Shown here: one piece after another, positions 25,876-35,190 of the stretch
Layout of the letters: the number at the start of each line of letters is the position of its first letter
Numbering within the stretch: the stretch's first letter is position 1
NCBI GenBank assembly: GCA_039527025.1
Contig: BAAAJN010000012.1
Location: 44,967 to 108,966 of the forward strand
Source: Microlunatus lacustris
GTDB taxonomy: Bacteria > Actinomycetota > Actinomycetes > Propionibacteriales > Propionibacteriaceae
DNA: 64,000 nt
Direction: 5' to 3'
Notes under the pieces: generated by a model
Seen by the model: only the letters and a program-made list of their open reading frames with translations
What the model was told of the DNA's origin: nothing
The model's database searches: none
Program-made: the position numbers and the translations under genes

Positions 25876-26655
25876 CTAGCCGATCAGGGTCAAGGTTGCC
25901 TGGACGGTGACATAGGCGGCGACGGCAAAGACCAGGTAGGCGAACCAACGCCTCAGCTTCTGCCCTGGCAGGCGTGGCGCGAGCCGTCCTGCAGCAAGCG
26001 AGCCGAGGATCGCCGTACCGGTGAACGCGGCAGCGGTCGCGACGTCGAGCTTCGCGTCGCCGAGGTGGGCGGTGAAGCCGGCAGCGGAGTTGAGAACGAT
26101 GACGATCAGTGAGGTGGCGGTGGCGGTGACCATCGGCAGGCCGAGGAGGAGAGTGAGCGCGGGGATGATCAAGAACCCGCCGCCAACGCCGAACAGCCCG
26201 GTGAGGAACCCGACAACAATCCCGGAGGCTGCGGCCTTGGGAAGGCAGCTGCGCCAGTTCACCCCACCGCCGGGCAGAGCGCAGGAGCCACCGACGTCGT
26301 CGGAGCTGCGGAGCATCCGCAACGCAGCCAACACCATCACGGCGGCGAACCCGAGCAGCACCACCGACGGGTCGAGCAGCCGGTTGACAGCGGTTCCAGC
26401 GAAGGCCGCGGCAGCGCCGGTGGCGCCGAAGATGGCGGCGAGGCGCCACTGCACCTGACGTAGCCGAGGTAGCACGGCGGCGGCTGAGGAGATGCCGACG
26501 ACCAGCAACGACGTCGGCACCGCCACCGCGAGCGGCTGGTTCACCCCGTAGACGAGGGCGGGAACGGCCAAGATCGAGCCGCCCCCACCCAGCAAACCGA
26601 GCAGGGTCCCGATGACCAGCCCGAGCACTAGGGCTACAAGCAGGGTCGTGCTCAC
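25876..26655 (-). CDS. TauE/SafE-family sulfur-anion exporter
   Basis: The 259-residue protein has eight membrane helices in two repeated halves, each with a Gly-rich hairpin (LLGGGGSILAVPAL; LFGVGGGFLIIPAL). Members export sulfite, sulfonates or other sulfur compounds. It lies downstream of a rhodanese gene under a CstR-type operator, so sulfite or thiosulfate export is likely. Start GTG 26655. It is not a duplicate of the remnant at 17165, since the shared motif differs (VYGVNQPLAVAVPTS versus VYVAGMETKEAIAT). Confidence 0.88.
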   Translation of the reverse strand: MSTTLLVALVLGLVIGTLLGLLGGGGSILAVPALVYGVNQPLAVAVPTSLLVVGISSAAAVLPRLRQVQWRLAAIFGATGAAAAFAGTAVNRLLDPSVVLLGFAAVMVLAALRMLRSSDDVGGSCALPGGGVNWRSCLPKAAASGIVVGFLTGLFGVGGGFLIIPALTLLLGLPMVTATATSLIVIVLNSAAGFTAHLGDAKLDVATAAAFTGTAILGSLAAGRLAPRLPGQKLRRWFAYLVFAVAAYVTVQATLTLIG

Positions 26656-26770
26656 GACTGGGTCTCCGGATCAGTTCGGTTCGCGACGTGACGTCGCCGC
26701 TGTGAACAGCCAGGTGAGGTCCGCTGGCAAGCAGGGGTGGGCCAAAATCGTGGCGGCGGCCACCAGAGGC

Positions 26771-27091
26771 TCACCTCTCCTGCGGTGTGCCGGTGTCGAC
26801 CGGCCGGCCGGTCTTGGTCCAGGCGGCGGTCCCGCCGCTCACGGAGTGAGCGTCGAAGCCGTGGCTCAGCAGCACCTCGGTCATGGCCGCGCTGCGCCTG
26901 CCAGACTGACAGATCACGAACACGGGCTGAGACCGGTCGATCTCAGCCAGTCGATCAGGCAGCTGATCCATCGGGACCGAGGTCGCGCCGGGTACGTGGC
27001 CGGTGACGTACTCCTCGGGGTCGCGAACGTCGACCACCTGAGCTCCGGTCGCGTGTGCGGCGGCGAAGTCGTCAAGAGAGACATCAGACAT
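26771..27091 (-). CDS. single-domain rhodanese
   Basis: The 106-residue sulfurtransferase has VVDVRDPEEYVTGHVPGA at the front and the active loop ICQSGRRSAAM with catalytic Cys61. It likely moves sulfane sulfur to or from thiols in the cytoplasm. GAGGAG sits before ATG 27091, and operator 4 lies 50 bases upstream, placing it in the same sulfide-responsive regulon as the 15-17 kb genes. The TauE/SafE gene follows on the same strand after 115 bases. Confidence 0.88.
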   Translation of the reverse strand: MSDVSLDDFAAAHATGAQVVDVRDPEEYVTGHVPGATSVPMDQLPDRLAEIDRSQPVFVICQSGRRSAAMTEVLLSHGFDAHSVSGGTAAWTKTGRPVDTGTPQER

Positions 27092-27141
27092 GTAGCAGCT
27101 CCTCACTAGTCCGTTGGGCACGGGCTGAACCTTTCCCCGCT

Positions 27142-27157
27142 ATACCCAGGGGGGTAT
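27142..27157. promoter_or_regulatory. CstR/CsoR-type operator 4
   Basis: ATACC-CAGGGG-GGTAT is a perfect 5+5 inverted repeat with a 6-base centre, matching the three sites at 14.0-15.1 kb. It lies upstream of the rhodanese gene on the minus strand. Confidence 0.7.
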
Positions 27158-27567
27158 TTGAGACAACACTAGAGGATGGTTCCTTCATTCCCAACCGAGA
27201 CCCCCCGGTCCGGGCTGCGCCGCACCCAGCGAGCGAACGCCCAGGTCGGGTTCGATGACAGTGTCGGCGCTTGAGATCCCGTCGCTGGCTGCGCACCAGC
27301 TCCTGGGGTTAGTGACGCCGACAAGCAGCAGCGAGGACGACCCGTCAGCGCCGATAACGTCGGCCGTGTGTTCGGGGGTCAGTTCGCCTTGGTAGCTCCG
27401 ACGGGCGCGTCCGGCGTCCGACGATCAGTGCGCCACCGCGCAGCCAGACGCGGAAGAGGGCGTGCTAGCCGGACATGACGTGTGGTGCCCAGTTATGGAT
27501 GACGATGCTCGATCAGCACTCAGCGGTGCAGGGTGTGCCGGGCCTGCGGGGATGGACGTTGTCGCGG
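27158..27567. other. no gene seen
   Basis: This 410-base stretch between operator 4 and the MFS gene shows no credible gene. A short minus-strand frame around 27200-27400 (with LTPEHTADVIGADG) looks like decayed coding DNA, but I cannot assign it to a family. Confidence 0.4.
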
Positions 27568-28833
27568 TCACTGACCCGAGGTCCTTCCGAGTGCGGGTCG
27601 GGGGTGCGTCTCGTACATTCGCCTCCAGGTCAGCAGACCAGATGCGGCGGTGAGCGCGGCGACGACCCAGACGGCGGCGCGTATGCCGGCGAGGTCGGCG
27701 ATGATGCCGGCAAGGAGGGCGCCGGCGGCGAAGCCGCTGTCGCGCCAGAGCCGGTAGACCCCGACAGCACGGGCCCGCCAGGTGGGGTGGGCGACGTCGG
27801 AGATGGTCGCGAGCAGGGTCGGGTACACCGCTGCGGTGCCCGCGCCGAGCAGGACTGCGGCGGCGGCCCAGCCGGTGAACCCGTTGGCGAGCGCGACCAG
27901 GGCCAGGGCGGCGGCTTGCAGGAGCATGCCGGCGACGATGAATGGTTTGCGGCCGTAGCGGTCCGACGCGGGGCCGGTGGCAAGCTGCCCGAGGCCCCAC
28001 ACGGCCGGATAGAGGGCGGCGAGGGCGCCGATCTGCGTCAGGGACAGTCCGGCGGTGGCGAACAGGAGGGGAAACAGCCCCCAGGCCAGACCGTCGTTGA
28101 GGTTGTTGACCATGCCGGCTTGGCTGGCCGAGGACAGCGCGGGTTCACGCCAGCTCGCCAGGGCGAACACTCCCCTGGTGGATAGCTGGTCGTTGCCGCG
28201 GCCGCCGCTGCGGGTGGCGGCTTCGTGGTGGGCGTGCCCGCGGGTCTCGCGCACGAAGAACAGGGAAAGGCCGAGGCCGAGGGTGACGTAGGCGGCGGTG
28301 AGCAGGAACGGCGCCGGGCGCAGACCATAAGCGGCGGCGAGAGCGCCGGTGGCCATCGCGGTCGCGGCGACAGCGATATAGCCGGCCGCCTCGTTGAGGC
28401 CCATCGCCAAGCCGCGACGGTGCGGCCCGGCGAGGTCGATCTTCATGATGACGGTGGTCGACCAGGTCAGACCTTGACTGATGCCGAGCAGGACGTTTGC
28501 CGCGACGACCCAGACCCAGTTCGGCGCCCAGATCAGCATGGCTGGGATTGGGATGGCGATCAGCCAGCCGGCGAGCAGGACCGGCTTGCGGCCGTAACGG
28601 TCGGACCAGGTGCCGGCGAAGAAGTTCGTGGCGGCCTTGCTGACGCCGAAGGCGAGAATGTAGGTCAGCGCCGCGGTGTAGGCAGTGAGGCCAAACTCGC
28701 GATCAGCGAGCAACGGCAGCACGGTGCGCTCCGAACCGAGGACACCACCGACCAATGCGTTGACGACGACCAGCAGAGCGAACTGGGCGGCGTTGACGGC
28801 CAGTCCGAGCCGGGGCCCCGCGCTGGTGGTCAC
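27568..28833 (-). CDS. MFS transporter
   Basis: The 421-residue protein has twelve predicted membrane helices. The MFS signature between helices 2 and 3 is present in both halves (GTWSDRYGRKPVLLAG and GPASDRYGRKPFIVAG), showing the internal repeat of the family. The substrate cannot be read from sequence; drug or metabolite efflux is likely. GTG 28833 is chosen because it starts directly before the first hydrophobic segment with AGGGGCG upstream. The longer frame runs through decayed genes. Confidence 0.85.
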   Translation of the reverse strand: MTTSAGPRLGLAVNAAQFALLVVVNALVGGVLGSERTVLPLLADREFGLTAYTAALTYILAFGVSKAATNFFAGTWSDRYGRKPVLLAGWLIAIPIPAMLIWAPNWVWVVAANVLLGISQGLTWSTTVIMKIDLAGPHRRGLAMGLNEAAGYIAVAATAMATGALAAAYGLRPAPFLLTAAYVTLGLGLSLFFVRETRGHAHHEAATRSGGRGNDQLSTRGVFALASWREPALSSASQAGMVNNLNDGLAWGLFPLLFATAGLSLTQIGALAALYPAVWGLGQLATGPASDRYGRKPFIVAGMLLQAAALALVALANGFTGWAAAAVLLGAGTAAVYPTLLATISDVAHPTWRARAVGVYRLWRDSGFAAGALLAGIIADLAGIRAAVWVVAALTAASGLLTWRRMYETHPRPALGRTSGQ

Positions 28834-28908
28834 GAGCGCCCCTGAAGTCGGTGGCCAACAGCAGCACTCCGGACACGTGACAGCGCATGGGATGAGCTCG
28901 CCGACGGC

Positions 28909-29034
28909 CACCTCAACGAACGCACCTTCTTGGCCTGGATCCGTATGGCTCTCGGGCTGATCGCCGCCGGGGTTGCGCTGGAAGCGCTCAGCGTGCCCTT
29001 GCAGCCTGGGTTGCGGCTCGCGGCGGCGATCTCG
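28909..29034 (+). pseudogene. DUF202 (YidH-type) gene fragment
   Basis: A plus-strand frame reads NERTFLAWIRMALGLIAAG and then VALEALSVPLQPGLRLAAA, a clear match to the first membrane helix region of DUF202 proteins. There is no start codon in a suitable place, and the frame loses similarity after about 42 residues. It is a fragment left by rearrangement. Confidence 0.6.
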
Positions 29035-29144
29035 GGGTCCTCGAGGAGGGTCGATGCGTGCGTCGACCAAGTGTTGCAATCGGGCGGGTAGCGCTTGGTA
29101 TTTGTCTTGGGCGATGTCGACCCAGTCACGGTGTAGCGGGGCAT
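29020..29144 (-). pseudogene. broken RelE/ParE-like toxin gene
   Basis: ATG 29144 directly follows the stop of the neighbouring antitoxin-like gene. Pieces of a RelE/ParE-type toxin occur in alternating frames: MPRYTVT, then WVDIAQDKYQALPARLQHL and VDARI in the next frame, then LLEDPE back in the first. Two compensating indels are required. Its 3' part runs into the DUF202 fragment on the other strand, so the toxin is inactive. Confidence 0.45.
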
Positions 29145-29447
29145 CTATGGCGCGGGCGGGCAGGCTGCGGTCCGAGCGGTGGGGGAGGGGCGGCCGACGT
29201 CTTCGCCGGCGTGGAACCGGCGGATCAGGTCGTGTTCTGCTTCGGTAAGGGGGTTGGCGCGAAGGTTGGCGATGCCCCACCAGCGCGTCAACGTGGTCTC
29301 GGCTTCGGTCAGGTCGAAGGTGTCCGCAGCGCGGACAAGGGCGTCGCGGTACTCCTGGTCGAACTCGTCCGCCTCGTGCGGCGAGAGGTCCCGTAAGGCG
29401 TTGGAGATGGCCTGGCCGGAGCGGGCGATCTTCGTGGTGGCGACCAT
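29145..29447 (-). CDS. antitoxin-like protein (DUF6247-like)
   Basis: The 100-residue acidic protein contains LRDLSPHEADEFDQEYRDAL, then LTRWWGIANLRANPLTE. I recognise this pattern from actinobacterial DUF6247-type proteins encoded before RelE-like toxins. The adjacent toxin gene is broken, so this is probably an orphan antitoxin. ATG 29447 is the most likely start; ATG 29480 would add 11 residues. Confidence 0.6.
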   Translation of the reverse strand: MVATTKIARSGQAISNALRDLSPHEADEFDQEYRDALVRAADTFDLTEAETTLTRWWGIANLRANPLTEAEHDLIRRFHAGEDVGRPSPTARTAACPPAP

Positions 29448-29543
29448 GTTGAGGAGTTTCCCACGGACCTCAGAAAGCATGCGGGTTGGACAACCTGGGT
29501 CGGCGTCTGCAGCCGTTCGAGCTACCTCTGGTCGACCCACACC

Positions 29544-31346
29544 TCAGCCGTCTTGGCAGCCCAGAGGGTTAGCAGGACTTATTGGTGGCAGCAGCCCAGG
29601 TCGCCAGGTCAGAGGCCCGGTGATCTGCGTGATCTGTCGGAGGTGTCGGTGGGCGATGTGGAAGAGGTCGCCGCTGGCGACGGTGTGGGTCTGCCGGAAC
29701 GTGCTGTAGGCGGGGTTGGCCGGGTCGATGCTGATGGGTTCGGGTGCGTAGGCGATGTCGCCGCCGGTGAAACGTTCCCAGAATTGCCGCAGCAGGGTCT
29801 GACGGGGGACGGGGCGGGGGTGGCGCTGTTGGCCGACGATGACGGCGCCGGTGAGCAGATCGAGGTCGTCGCCGAGGCGGCGGCGGGTCGGGTAGTCGAT
29901 CGGGGGCGGGTGTTGCTGCAGGCCGGTGAGTAGCCGTTCGAGCGCGGTGAGCACCGTCGGCCAGTTGCTGCTGCGTTGTGCGTCGGAGAGGAAGTCGTTG
30001 ATCCGGTCGGCGTGGCTGGCCGGCAGCTGCAGGTCGGTGCAGATGTCAGCCCAGTCGCGGGTGGTGCCGGTCCGAGCGAGGGCCATGGCCAGCAGCGACC
30101 CGTGCAGTGCCCGGTCCGGCTGGCCGGGGAGAGGGGCGGGGATGGTGTTCCACCACAGGGTCTGGGGGATCCAGGCCGGGTCGGGTTCGGGCCAGTTCGG
30201 GCGGTGGTCGGGCAACCGGAGCCGCCGCCGGGTTTTCGGGGTGGTGGTGGTCGGGTAGCGGGGCGCAAGGTGGCCTGTGCGGAACGTCAGCTGCTCGGCC
30301 GGCGGTAGTCGGTCGCGGACGTCGGCGAGCTGGATCGCGGCGAGCAGCGGGCTGTAGTGGTGTGCGGTGATCCGGGAGACGGGGCGGGTGGGGGCGTGGG
30401 CGCCGTCGAGGGGCAGCATCCACGCCGCGGCGGCGGCCTGATCGAGGGTGGGCTGGTCGAGGACGTGGAGGGCGGCGGCGAGGCCGGGGCCGAGGTCGGC
30501 GGGGTTCGTGTGGAGGTCCAACGGGTCAGTTGCGGTGCCGCTCTGGCTGGCGTCGAGCAGCTCGCCGAGGGCCTGGAAACCGATCCGGTGGGTGATCGCG
30601 GTCCCGCACGCGTTAGCGGGTTCAGCCGACCCCGGTGCCCACGCGTGCAGCTGCTGCTGCGCGCGGACCTCGTCGTTGGGTGCTGTGGCGCCGGGGGTCT
30701 TGGTGAGGTCGGTGTCGCACCACGGTGCCTGCCGGCCCGGGGCGGCTTGCCAGGGCGGGAGCCGGGAGGGGCAGCGGTGCAGCTCGACCGGTCGGGCCAG
30801 CCAGGCCGTGGTGGCTTGCGGTCGTTGACCGCACCCGGGGCAGGCGCAGGCCAGGTAGCAGTGGTGGATGAGACAGATCAGCGACAGCGGGGTCTGCCAG
30901 TGGTCGGGCCACCAGGGGTCCGGGTCGGCGAGGCACTGCGGGCAGTAGCGCGACTGCGGCCGCTTCGGTGCGCCGCGGTGCAGGGTGTCCCGGTAGGTCT
31001 TGGTGGCGGAGGCCAGCGGCTGCGGCAGCACCAACGTCCGGACTTCGTCGGCGGTGAGGCCGAGCCGGACCCCGATGATCCGGTTGTTGCGGAGCCGGGC
31101 GGCAGCCCGCGGGGTGTTGGTGATCGGCTGCCGGGACCCGACGGAGCGGATCAGGTCGCGGGCGGGTACGTCGTAGCGGACTGACAGCCTCCGCAGCCAC
31201 GACACCACCGCCTCCCCCTCTTGGGGTGGCAGGTGGAGGGGCAGCGGGTCGAGGTCGTACCCGCCCGGTACGGTCCGCAGCCCCGGCGTCCGCGGCCCGG
31301 GCTGGTCGACCCGCCGGTACCGCTCAGCCGCTGGGGGCTTGGGCAT
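29544..31346 (-). CDS. tniQ: TniQ/TnsD-like target-selection protein
   Basis: The 600-residue protein has the TniQ N-terminal pattern: PLHLPPQEGEAVVSWLRRLS, then zinc-binding clusters YCPQCLAD and CACPGCGQRP with LICLIHHCYL between. The long C-terminal half is probably a DNA-binding region, as in TnsD, which would pick the insertion site. It overlaps the TniB gene by 23 bases. It is the last gene of the transposition operon. Confidence 0.88.
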   Translation of the reverse strand: MPKPPAAERYRRVDQPGPRTPGLRTVPGGYDLDPLPLHLPPQEGEAVVSWLRRLSVRYDVPARDLIRSVGSRQPITNTPRAAARLRNNRIIGVRLGLTADEVRTLVLPQPLASATKTYRDTLHRGAPKRPQSRYCPQCLADPDPWWPDHWQTPLSLICLIHHCYLACACPGCGQRPQATTAWLARPVELHRCPSRLPPWQAAPGRQAPWCDTDLTKTPGATAPNDEVRAQQQLHAWAPGSAEPANACGTAITHRIGFQALGELLDASQSGTATDPLDLHTNPADLGPGLAAALHVLDQPTLDQAAAAAWMLPLDGAHAPTRPVSRITAHHYSPLLAAIQLADVRDRLPPAEQLTFRTGHLAPRYPTTTTPKTRRRLRLPDHRPNWPEPDPAWIPQTLWWNTIPAPLPGQPDRALHGSLLAMALARTGTTRDWADICTDLQLPASHADRINDFLSDAQRSSNWPTVLTALERLLTGLQQHPPPIDYPTRRRLGDDLDLLTGAVIVGQQRHPRPVPRQTLLRQFWERFTGGDIAYAPEPISIDPANPAYSTFRQTHTVASGDLFHIAHRHLRQITQITGPLTWRPGLLPPISPANPLGCQDG

Positions 31347-32394
31347 GGGTTTGGGCGGCGTTATCGCTGGTGGCGGCGGCGAGCAGGTCGCGGGTGATGG
31401 TCTCCACCCCGGTGGTGATGGCGAGGTAGCAGGCGCGGTCGACCATGTTGGTCAGCGACGCGATGTGGCCCTGAGTGCGGCGGTGCAGCTCACGGACGTG
31501 GTCGGTGAGCATCCCTGGTCGGGCGTCGGTCAGTTTGAGGTGGCCCTCAAGCGCGCGCAACAGGTCGGTCCAGCCGCGCATGCCGGTGTCGCTGCTGATG
31601 TCGAACGGGGCGACCTCGCAGCGGGTCGCCCGCCTCGAGGTCTGGGCGTAGACGGCGTCCGGCCCGAGGATGCCTTCGTCGAAGAACCGCTTCTCGCGGA
31701 GCCGGACGCCGACGTAGACGAACGTCACCGGCATCTCGTTGGCGAGGCCTTTGAGGTGGTTCGACACTTCCATGCCGTTGCGGTGGCGGAAGTCGACGAA
31801 GTGCAGGTCGTCGATCACCACCAGCTGCGTCTCGCACGAGGTGACGCAGTCCACCGCCAGGGCGCCGAGTCGGGTGGAGGTGGTCCGGGTGGCGGCGGGG
31901 TGGCCGTAGAAAGCGAGGATCTTCTGGTTCAACCCTTTCAGTGTCATCCCCGCCGACAGCGGCACGAACGCCACCGGCAGCCGCTGATGCCCCGTCGCGG
32001 TCTTCGGGCCGTGGCGGCGGTACGCCCTGCGGTGAAACTCGCGGGCGTAGCGGGTGGCGATGGTGGTCTTGCCCAGGCCAGGGGCGGCGTCGATCACCAC
32101 CGAGCCACGCAAGCGGTCGGCGTCGCGCCGGTTGGACGCCATCACCTGATCCATCACCGCGAACGCGGCGGCCAGCTGGTGGGTCTTCACCGTCGGCGGG
32201 TTCGCGTTCCACACCATCCGCGCCTCGGTGTAGTCCTCCAACTCCTCAGCCGTCAGGGCTGCCATCTCGGCGCGGGTCAGCAGCTCCAGGTCCGCGCGGG
32301 GGGCGGCGTTGACGAACGCATCCCAGCCGGTTTTGCTGGCGAGCTGGAACCGGCCCGGACCGTTGATCTGCAGCCACGCCGCCCACCGGTTCAC
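31324..32394 (-). CDS. tniB: TniB/TnsC-like AAA+ transposition ATPase
   Basis: The 356-residue AAA+ protein has Walker A DAAPGLGKTTIATRYAREF near residue 103, Walker B LVVIDDLHFVD, and sensor sequence VTFVYVGVRLREK. It would link the target selector TniQ to the transposase TnsB. GTG 32394 is used; GTG 32403 is an alternative, and no ATG lies in frame. The gap after the transposase stop is 50 bases. Confidence 0.88.
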   Translation of the reverse strand: MNRWAAWLQINGPGRFQLASKTGWDAFVNAAPRADLELLTRAEMAALTAEELEDYTEARMVWNANPPTVKTHQLAAAFAVMDQVMASNRRDADRLRGSVVIDAAPGLGKTTIATRYAREFHRRAYRRHGPKTATGHQRLPVAFVPLSAGMTLKGLNQKILAFYGHPAATRTTSTRLGALAVDCVTSCETQLVVIDDLHFVDFRHRNGMEVSNHLKGLANEMPVTFVYVGVRLREKRFFDEGILGPDAVYAQTSRRATRCEVAPFDISSDTGMRGWTDLLRALEGHLKLTDARPGMLTDHVRELHRRTQGHIASLTNMVDRACYLAITTGVETITRDLLAAATSDNAAQTHAQAPSG

Positions 32395-32443
32395 CCCACC
32401 CACCCCAGGCTGTAGATCTGGCGGGGTGCTGACCGTGGGGTGG

Positions 32444-34456
32444 TCATTCGTCGAAGACCTCCAGCCCGTCCGAGTCTGGGTGGGTGGCGTAGTAGCGGGC
32501 GAACACGTCGTTGAGGTCGTCGCGCAGCTCGGTCTGATGCTGCCGACGCGCGAGTAGGTCCACCACGCCTGGTGTTGACGCCGTGTCACGGTCCTGGGCT
32601 GCCTGTGCGTCGGCCCCGTCGCCGGCTGCGGCGCGTTGGGTGGCGAGGCGGAGGGCGAGGTTGCGGTCGCGGCGGGTCGTGACCTCGCCTCGGGCCCAGT
32701 CGGCGAGCAGGTCCTGCACGGCCTGCTGCGGGTCGACGTGCCGGTTCTCGCGGGCGGCGAGGGCGCGGACGTAGCGGGCGGCGTCCGCGCTGAACGGGGC
32801 GTCGACCCCGGCAGCGTGTTCCCACTCCAACCGCGACCAGCCGCCGGTCGTCGGGTCGCGGAAGAACACGGCGCGGATGTCGTCGCGGTCGACCATGAAC
32901 GGCCACTTCCCGGGGTGCGCACCGCCGTAGGGCGACTTCGTGCCCCGGTAGTCGTTGACCCCGGGGCCGTCGTAGCGCTGCCCGTCGATCTCCACGCCGT
33001 AGTGCTGGATCGTGCGCCACTCCACCTCAAGGAAGTCATAGACCAGGTCTGCAGACGCGGGCAGCCGGAGCCGCCCGGCGGCGGCGACACCACGGGCGAA
33101 CATCTCCGTCGGCGACAGCGCGGCCCGCGGCTGGAGCGGGTCGACCAGGCCGGCGTGGGCGGTGTGGTGGTAGACCCGGCCCACCCACTCGCGGATCAGC
33201 TGCTCCAACTCGCCGACGTAGTAGAACGCCTCGCCCTCGACGTCCTTACCGCGAGAGGCGACGTCGGGCCCCTTGTAGCCGGGCAGCTGTTCCAGCAGCG
33301 ACTGCCGCAACGTCCGGAAGAACCGCTCCAGCGCGGGCTTGTCGGTCGGCTTGTCCGGGATCGCCGGCTGGATCGAGATGCCGAGCCGCTCGCACACCGA
33401 CCGGGTGTCCTCCGACAGGTAGATCTTGCCGTGGTCGACCACGATGGTGTCCGGCAGCACCCCGCCCGGATCGCCCAGCACGATCCCATCCGGCAGCCCC
33501 GCGTACGGGCCCTCCGGTGAGCCGGCCGCCCACCCCCACGTCTGCGGCGTCACCGTCTGAAACAACACGCTCGCAACGTCGGGGGAGCGGGCCGCGACCG
33601 GGCGGAGCCGCACACCGGTGATGCACCGGTCGAACAGGTCCATCGCGACCGTCAGCTCGGTGTTCACCCACCGCAACGTGACCGGCTCCATCGCGAACAC
33701 GTCCAACCGGTAGGAGTCCAACAGCACGTACTGGCCCGGCCGGTCCGCCCGCAACCGGCCCAACACCCCGGTCGGCCGCTTCGCCACCGACCGGCGCTGC
33801 TTCGCAACCCCGAACGTGTAACGGCCGTGGTCCAGCTCGCCGAGGCGCAGGTAGGCCACCGACCGCGACGGCACGACCCCATCCGGCGCGGCCGCCGAGA
33901 ACCGGCGGTTGACCTGGTCGATCACAGTCTGCATCGTCGGGTTGGACCGGCTGGTGTAGGAGTCGAGGATCTCCCGGCAGACGACGTCCCACCGCGGGTC
34001 GACCGTCCGGCGGAGATCCTGCAGCTTCCGGGCGTCGACCAGCCCGGCGGGGCCCTGCTCGCGAAGCCGGGCCAGCTGCCGTTGCAAGGTCCGTCGGCTG
34101 ATGCCCAACTCAGCTGCCGCTGCGGCGTAGCGCTCGGCGACTGGGCGGTCGTCGCCGGACGGCGGCTCGAGCACCTGCCGTAGGACCGCCACCTGGCGCT
34201 GCAGCGCGTCGCGCTGCTTGGTCGACAGTGCGGCCAGCACCACCGCCGGCACCTTCCACGATTGGTCATCCGACGGGCGCGGACCGGGTGCCGGGTCATC
34301 GGCGAAGGCGTTGGCGAGGCTGGCGACACTTACTGTGCGGAGCCGGCCGTTGGCGAGGAGCCGCACCGTGGCACCGTCGAGCTCGGCCACTTCCCAGCCT
34401 TGCCCGTCGAGCCAGACCCGGACCCCCACTCTTAGCTCGAACCCAGCTGCAGTCAT
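32444..34456 (-). CDS. tnsB: TnsB-like DDE transposase
   Basis: The 670-residue protein has an N-terminal helix-turn-helix (AAAELGISRRTLQRQLARL), then an rve-type catalytic core with Asp247/Asp252 (VLLDSYRLD), Asp341 (VVDHGKIYL) and Glu377 (DKPALERFFRTL). A Mu/TnsB C-terminal domain follows. It joins the 3' transposon ends to target DNA. Its ATG overlaps the TnsA stop by 4 bases. Confidence 0.92.
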   Translation of the reverse strand: MTAAGFELRVGVRVWLDGQGWEVAELDGATVRLLANGRLRTVSVASLANAFADDPAPGPRPSDDQSWKVPAVVLAALSTKQRDALQRQVAVLRQVLEPPSGDDRPVAERYAAAAAELGISRRTLQRQLARLREQGPAGLVDARKLQDLRRTVDPRWDVVCREILDSYTSRSNPTMQTVIDQVNRRFSAAAPDGVVPSRSVAYLRLGELDHGRYTFGVAKQRRSVAKRPTGVLGRLRADRPGQYVLLDSYRLDVFAMEPVTLRWVNTELTVAMDLFDRCITGVRLRPVAARSPDVASVLFQTVTPQTWGWAAGSPEGPYAGLPDGIVLGDPGGVLPDTIVVDHGKIYLSEDTRSVCERLGISIQPAIPDKPTDKPALERFFRTLRQSLLEQLPGYKGPDVASRGKDVEGEAFYYVGELEQLIREWVGRVYHHTAHAGLVDPLQPRAALSPTEMFARGVAAAGRLRLPASADLVYDFLEVEWRTIQHYGVEIDGQRYDGPGVNDYRGTKSPYGGAHPGKWPFMVDRDDIRAVFFRDPTTGGWSRLEWEHAAGVDAPFSADAARYVRALAARENRHVDPQQAVQDLLADWARGEVTTRRDRNLALRLATQRAAAGDGADAQAAQDRDTASTPGVVDLLARRQHQTELRDDLNDVFARYYATHPDSDGLEVFDE

Positions 34457-35175
34457 GAGGCCGCCTGCAGCACAGACGCCGCTGACAGCGGCCTGGCCAG
34501 GTCGACGGACCAGCGCCCCGACCAGAGCAGGGCCAGCACGGCAGCCCGAGCGGTCGGGGGGTCCAAGGCGACGGCGGTCTCGAGTTGGCCGACGCTCATG
34601 CCGGGCGCAGCCATGTCGGCAACCTTGACGAGTGCTTCCGGGTCAACCGTCCGAGCACGACGCACCGACCCCAGGAAGCGGACGTTCCGCAGCCGGACCG
34701 GGTCCGCACCCGACCACACCTCGTACCGCCAGCCTCTGCCCGTGCACAGCCGCCGGCACCAGTCAAAGACTCCGGCCACCTGCGGCTCGGCGACCAGCTC
34801 CGGCGGCTTCACGTCGACGACCACCAGACTGGTAGCGGTGTCCAGCAGGAAGTCGGGGACGTGTCGGCGCAGGGTCTCGCCGTCGCGTCCCGACACCCAG
34901 AACGGCTGGCTGGCGATCCACCGCACCGACGGATCGAAGTCGGCGAGCCACAAGCGGTCCCGCTCGAGCAGACTCTCGTAGCCGACCAGAGAACCGGTTG
35001 TGGCCGTCCACAGCCACCCGGGATAGTTCCGCTGCCCCTTGTATGTCGGGAACGCTCGCACAGGGCGGCCTCTCGCAACTGCCGCGCCGTCAACCTCGGC
35101 CAGTGTGGTCGTGACCCACTGACCACCGCCGTCAAGGTAGCGGAGCTGGACGTCCAATGACTGGCCCAAGTGCAT
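34453..35175 (-). CDS. tnsA: TnsA-like endonuclease
   Basis: The 240-residue protein has the restriction-enzyme-like triad: Glu in VGYESLLERDRLW, Asp in RRHVPDFLL and Lys in VVVDVKPPE. It would cut the 5' ends so that the element moves by cut and paste. ATG 35175 is chosen because the next upstream codons lie within the terminal repeats. The combination with TniB/TniQ places the element in the Tn7-like group with TnsA, not the TnsA-less Tn5053 group. Confidence 0.85.
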   Translation of the reverse strand: MHLGQSLDVQLRYLDGGGQWVTTTLAEVDGAAVARGRPVRAFPTYKGQRNYPGWLWTATTGSLVGYESLLERDRLWLADFDPSVRWIASQPFWVSGRDGETLRRHVPDFLLDTATSLVVVDVKPPELVAEPQVAGVFDWCRRLCTGRGWRYEVWSGADPVRLRNVRFLGSVRRARTVDPEALVKVADMAAPGMSVGQLETAVALDPPTARAAVLALLWSGRWSVDLARPLSAASVLQAAS

Positions 35176-35190
35176 GTACCGAGGCTCGCA

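Noticed and set aside
27200..27410. Minus-strand frame with LTPEHTADVIGADG, perhaps a metal-ATPase remnant
   Set aside because: The similarity to P-type ATPase sequence is too weak, with no motif such as DKTGT or GDGxND.
30357..31184. Long open frame antisense to tniQ
   Set aside because: It is a mirror of GC-rich coding sequence on the other strand, with no ribosome site or protein-like motifs.
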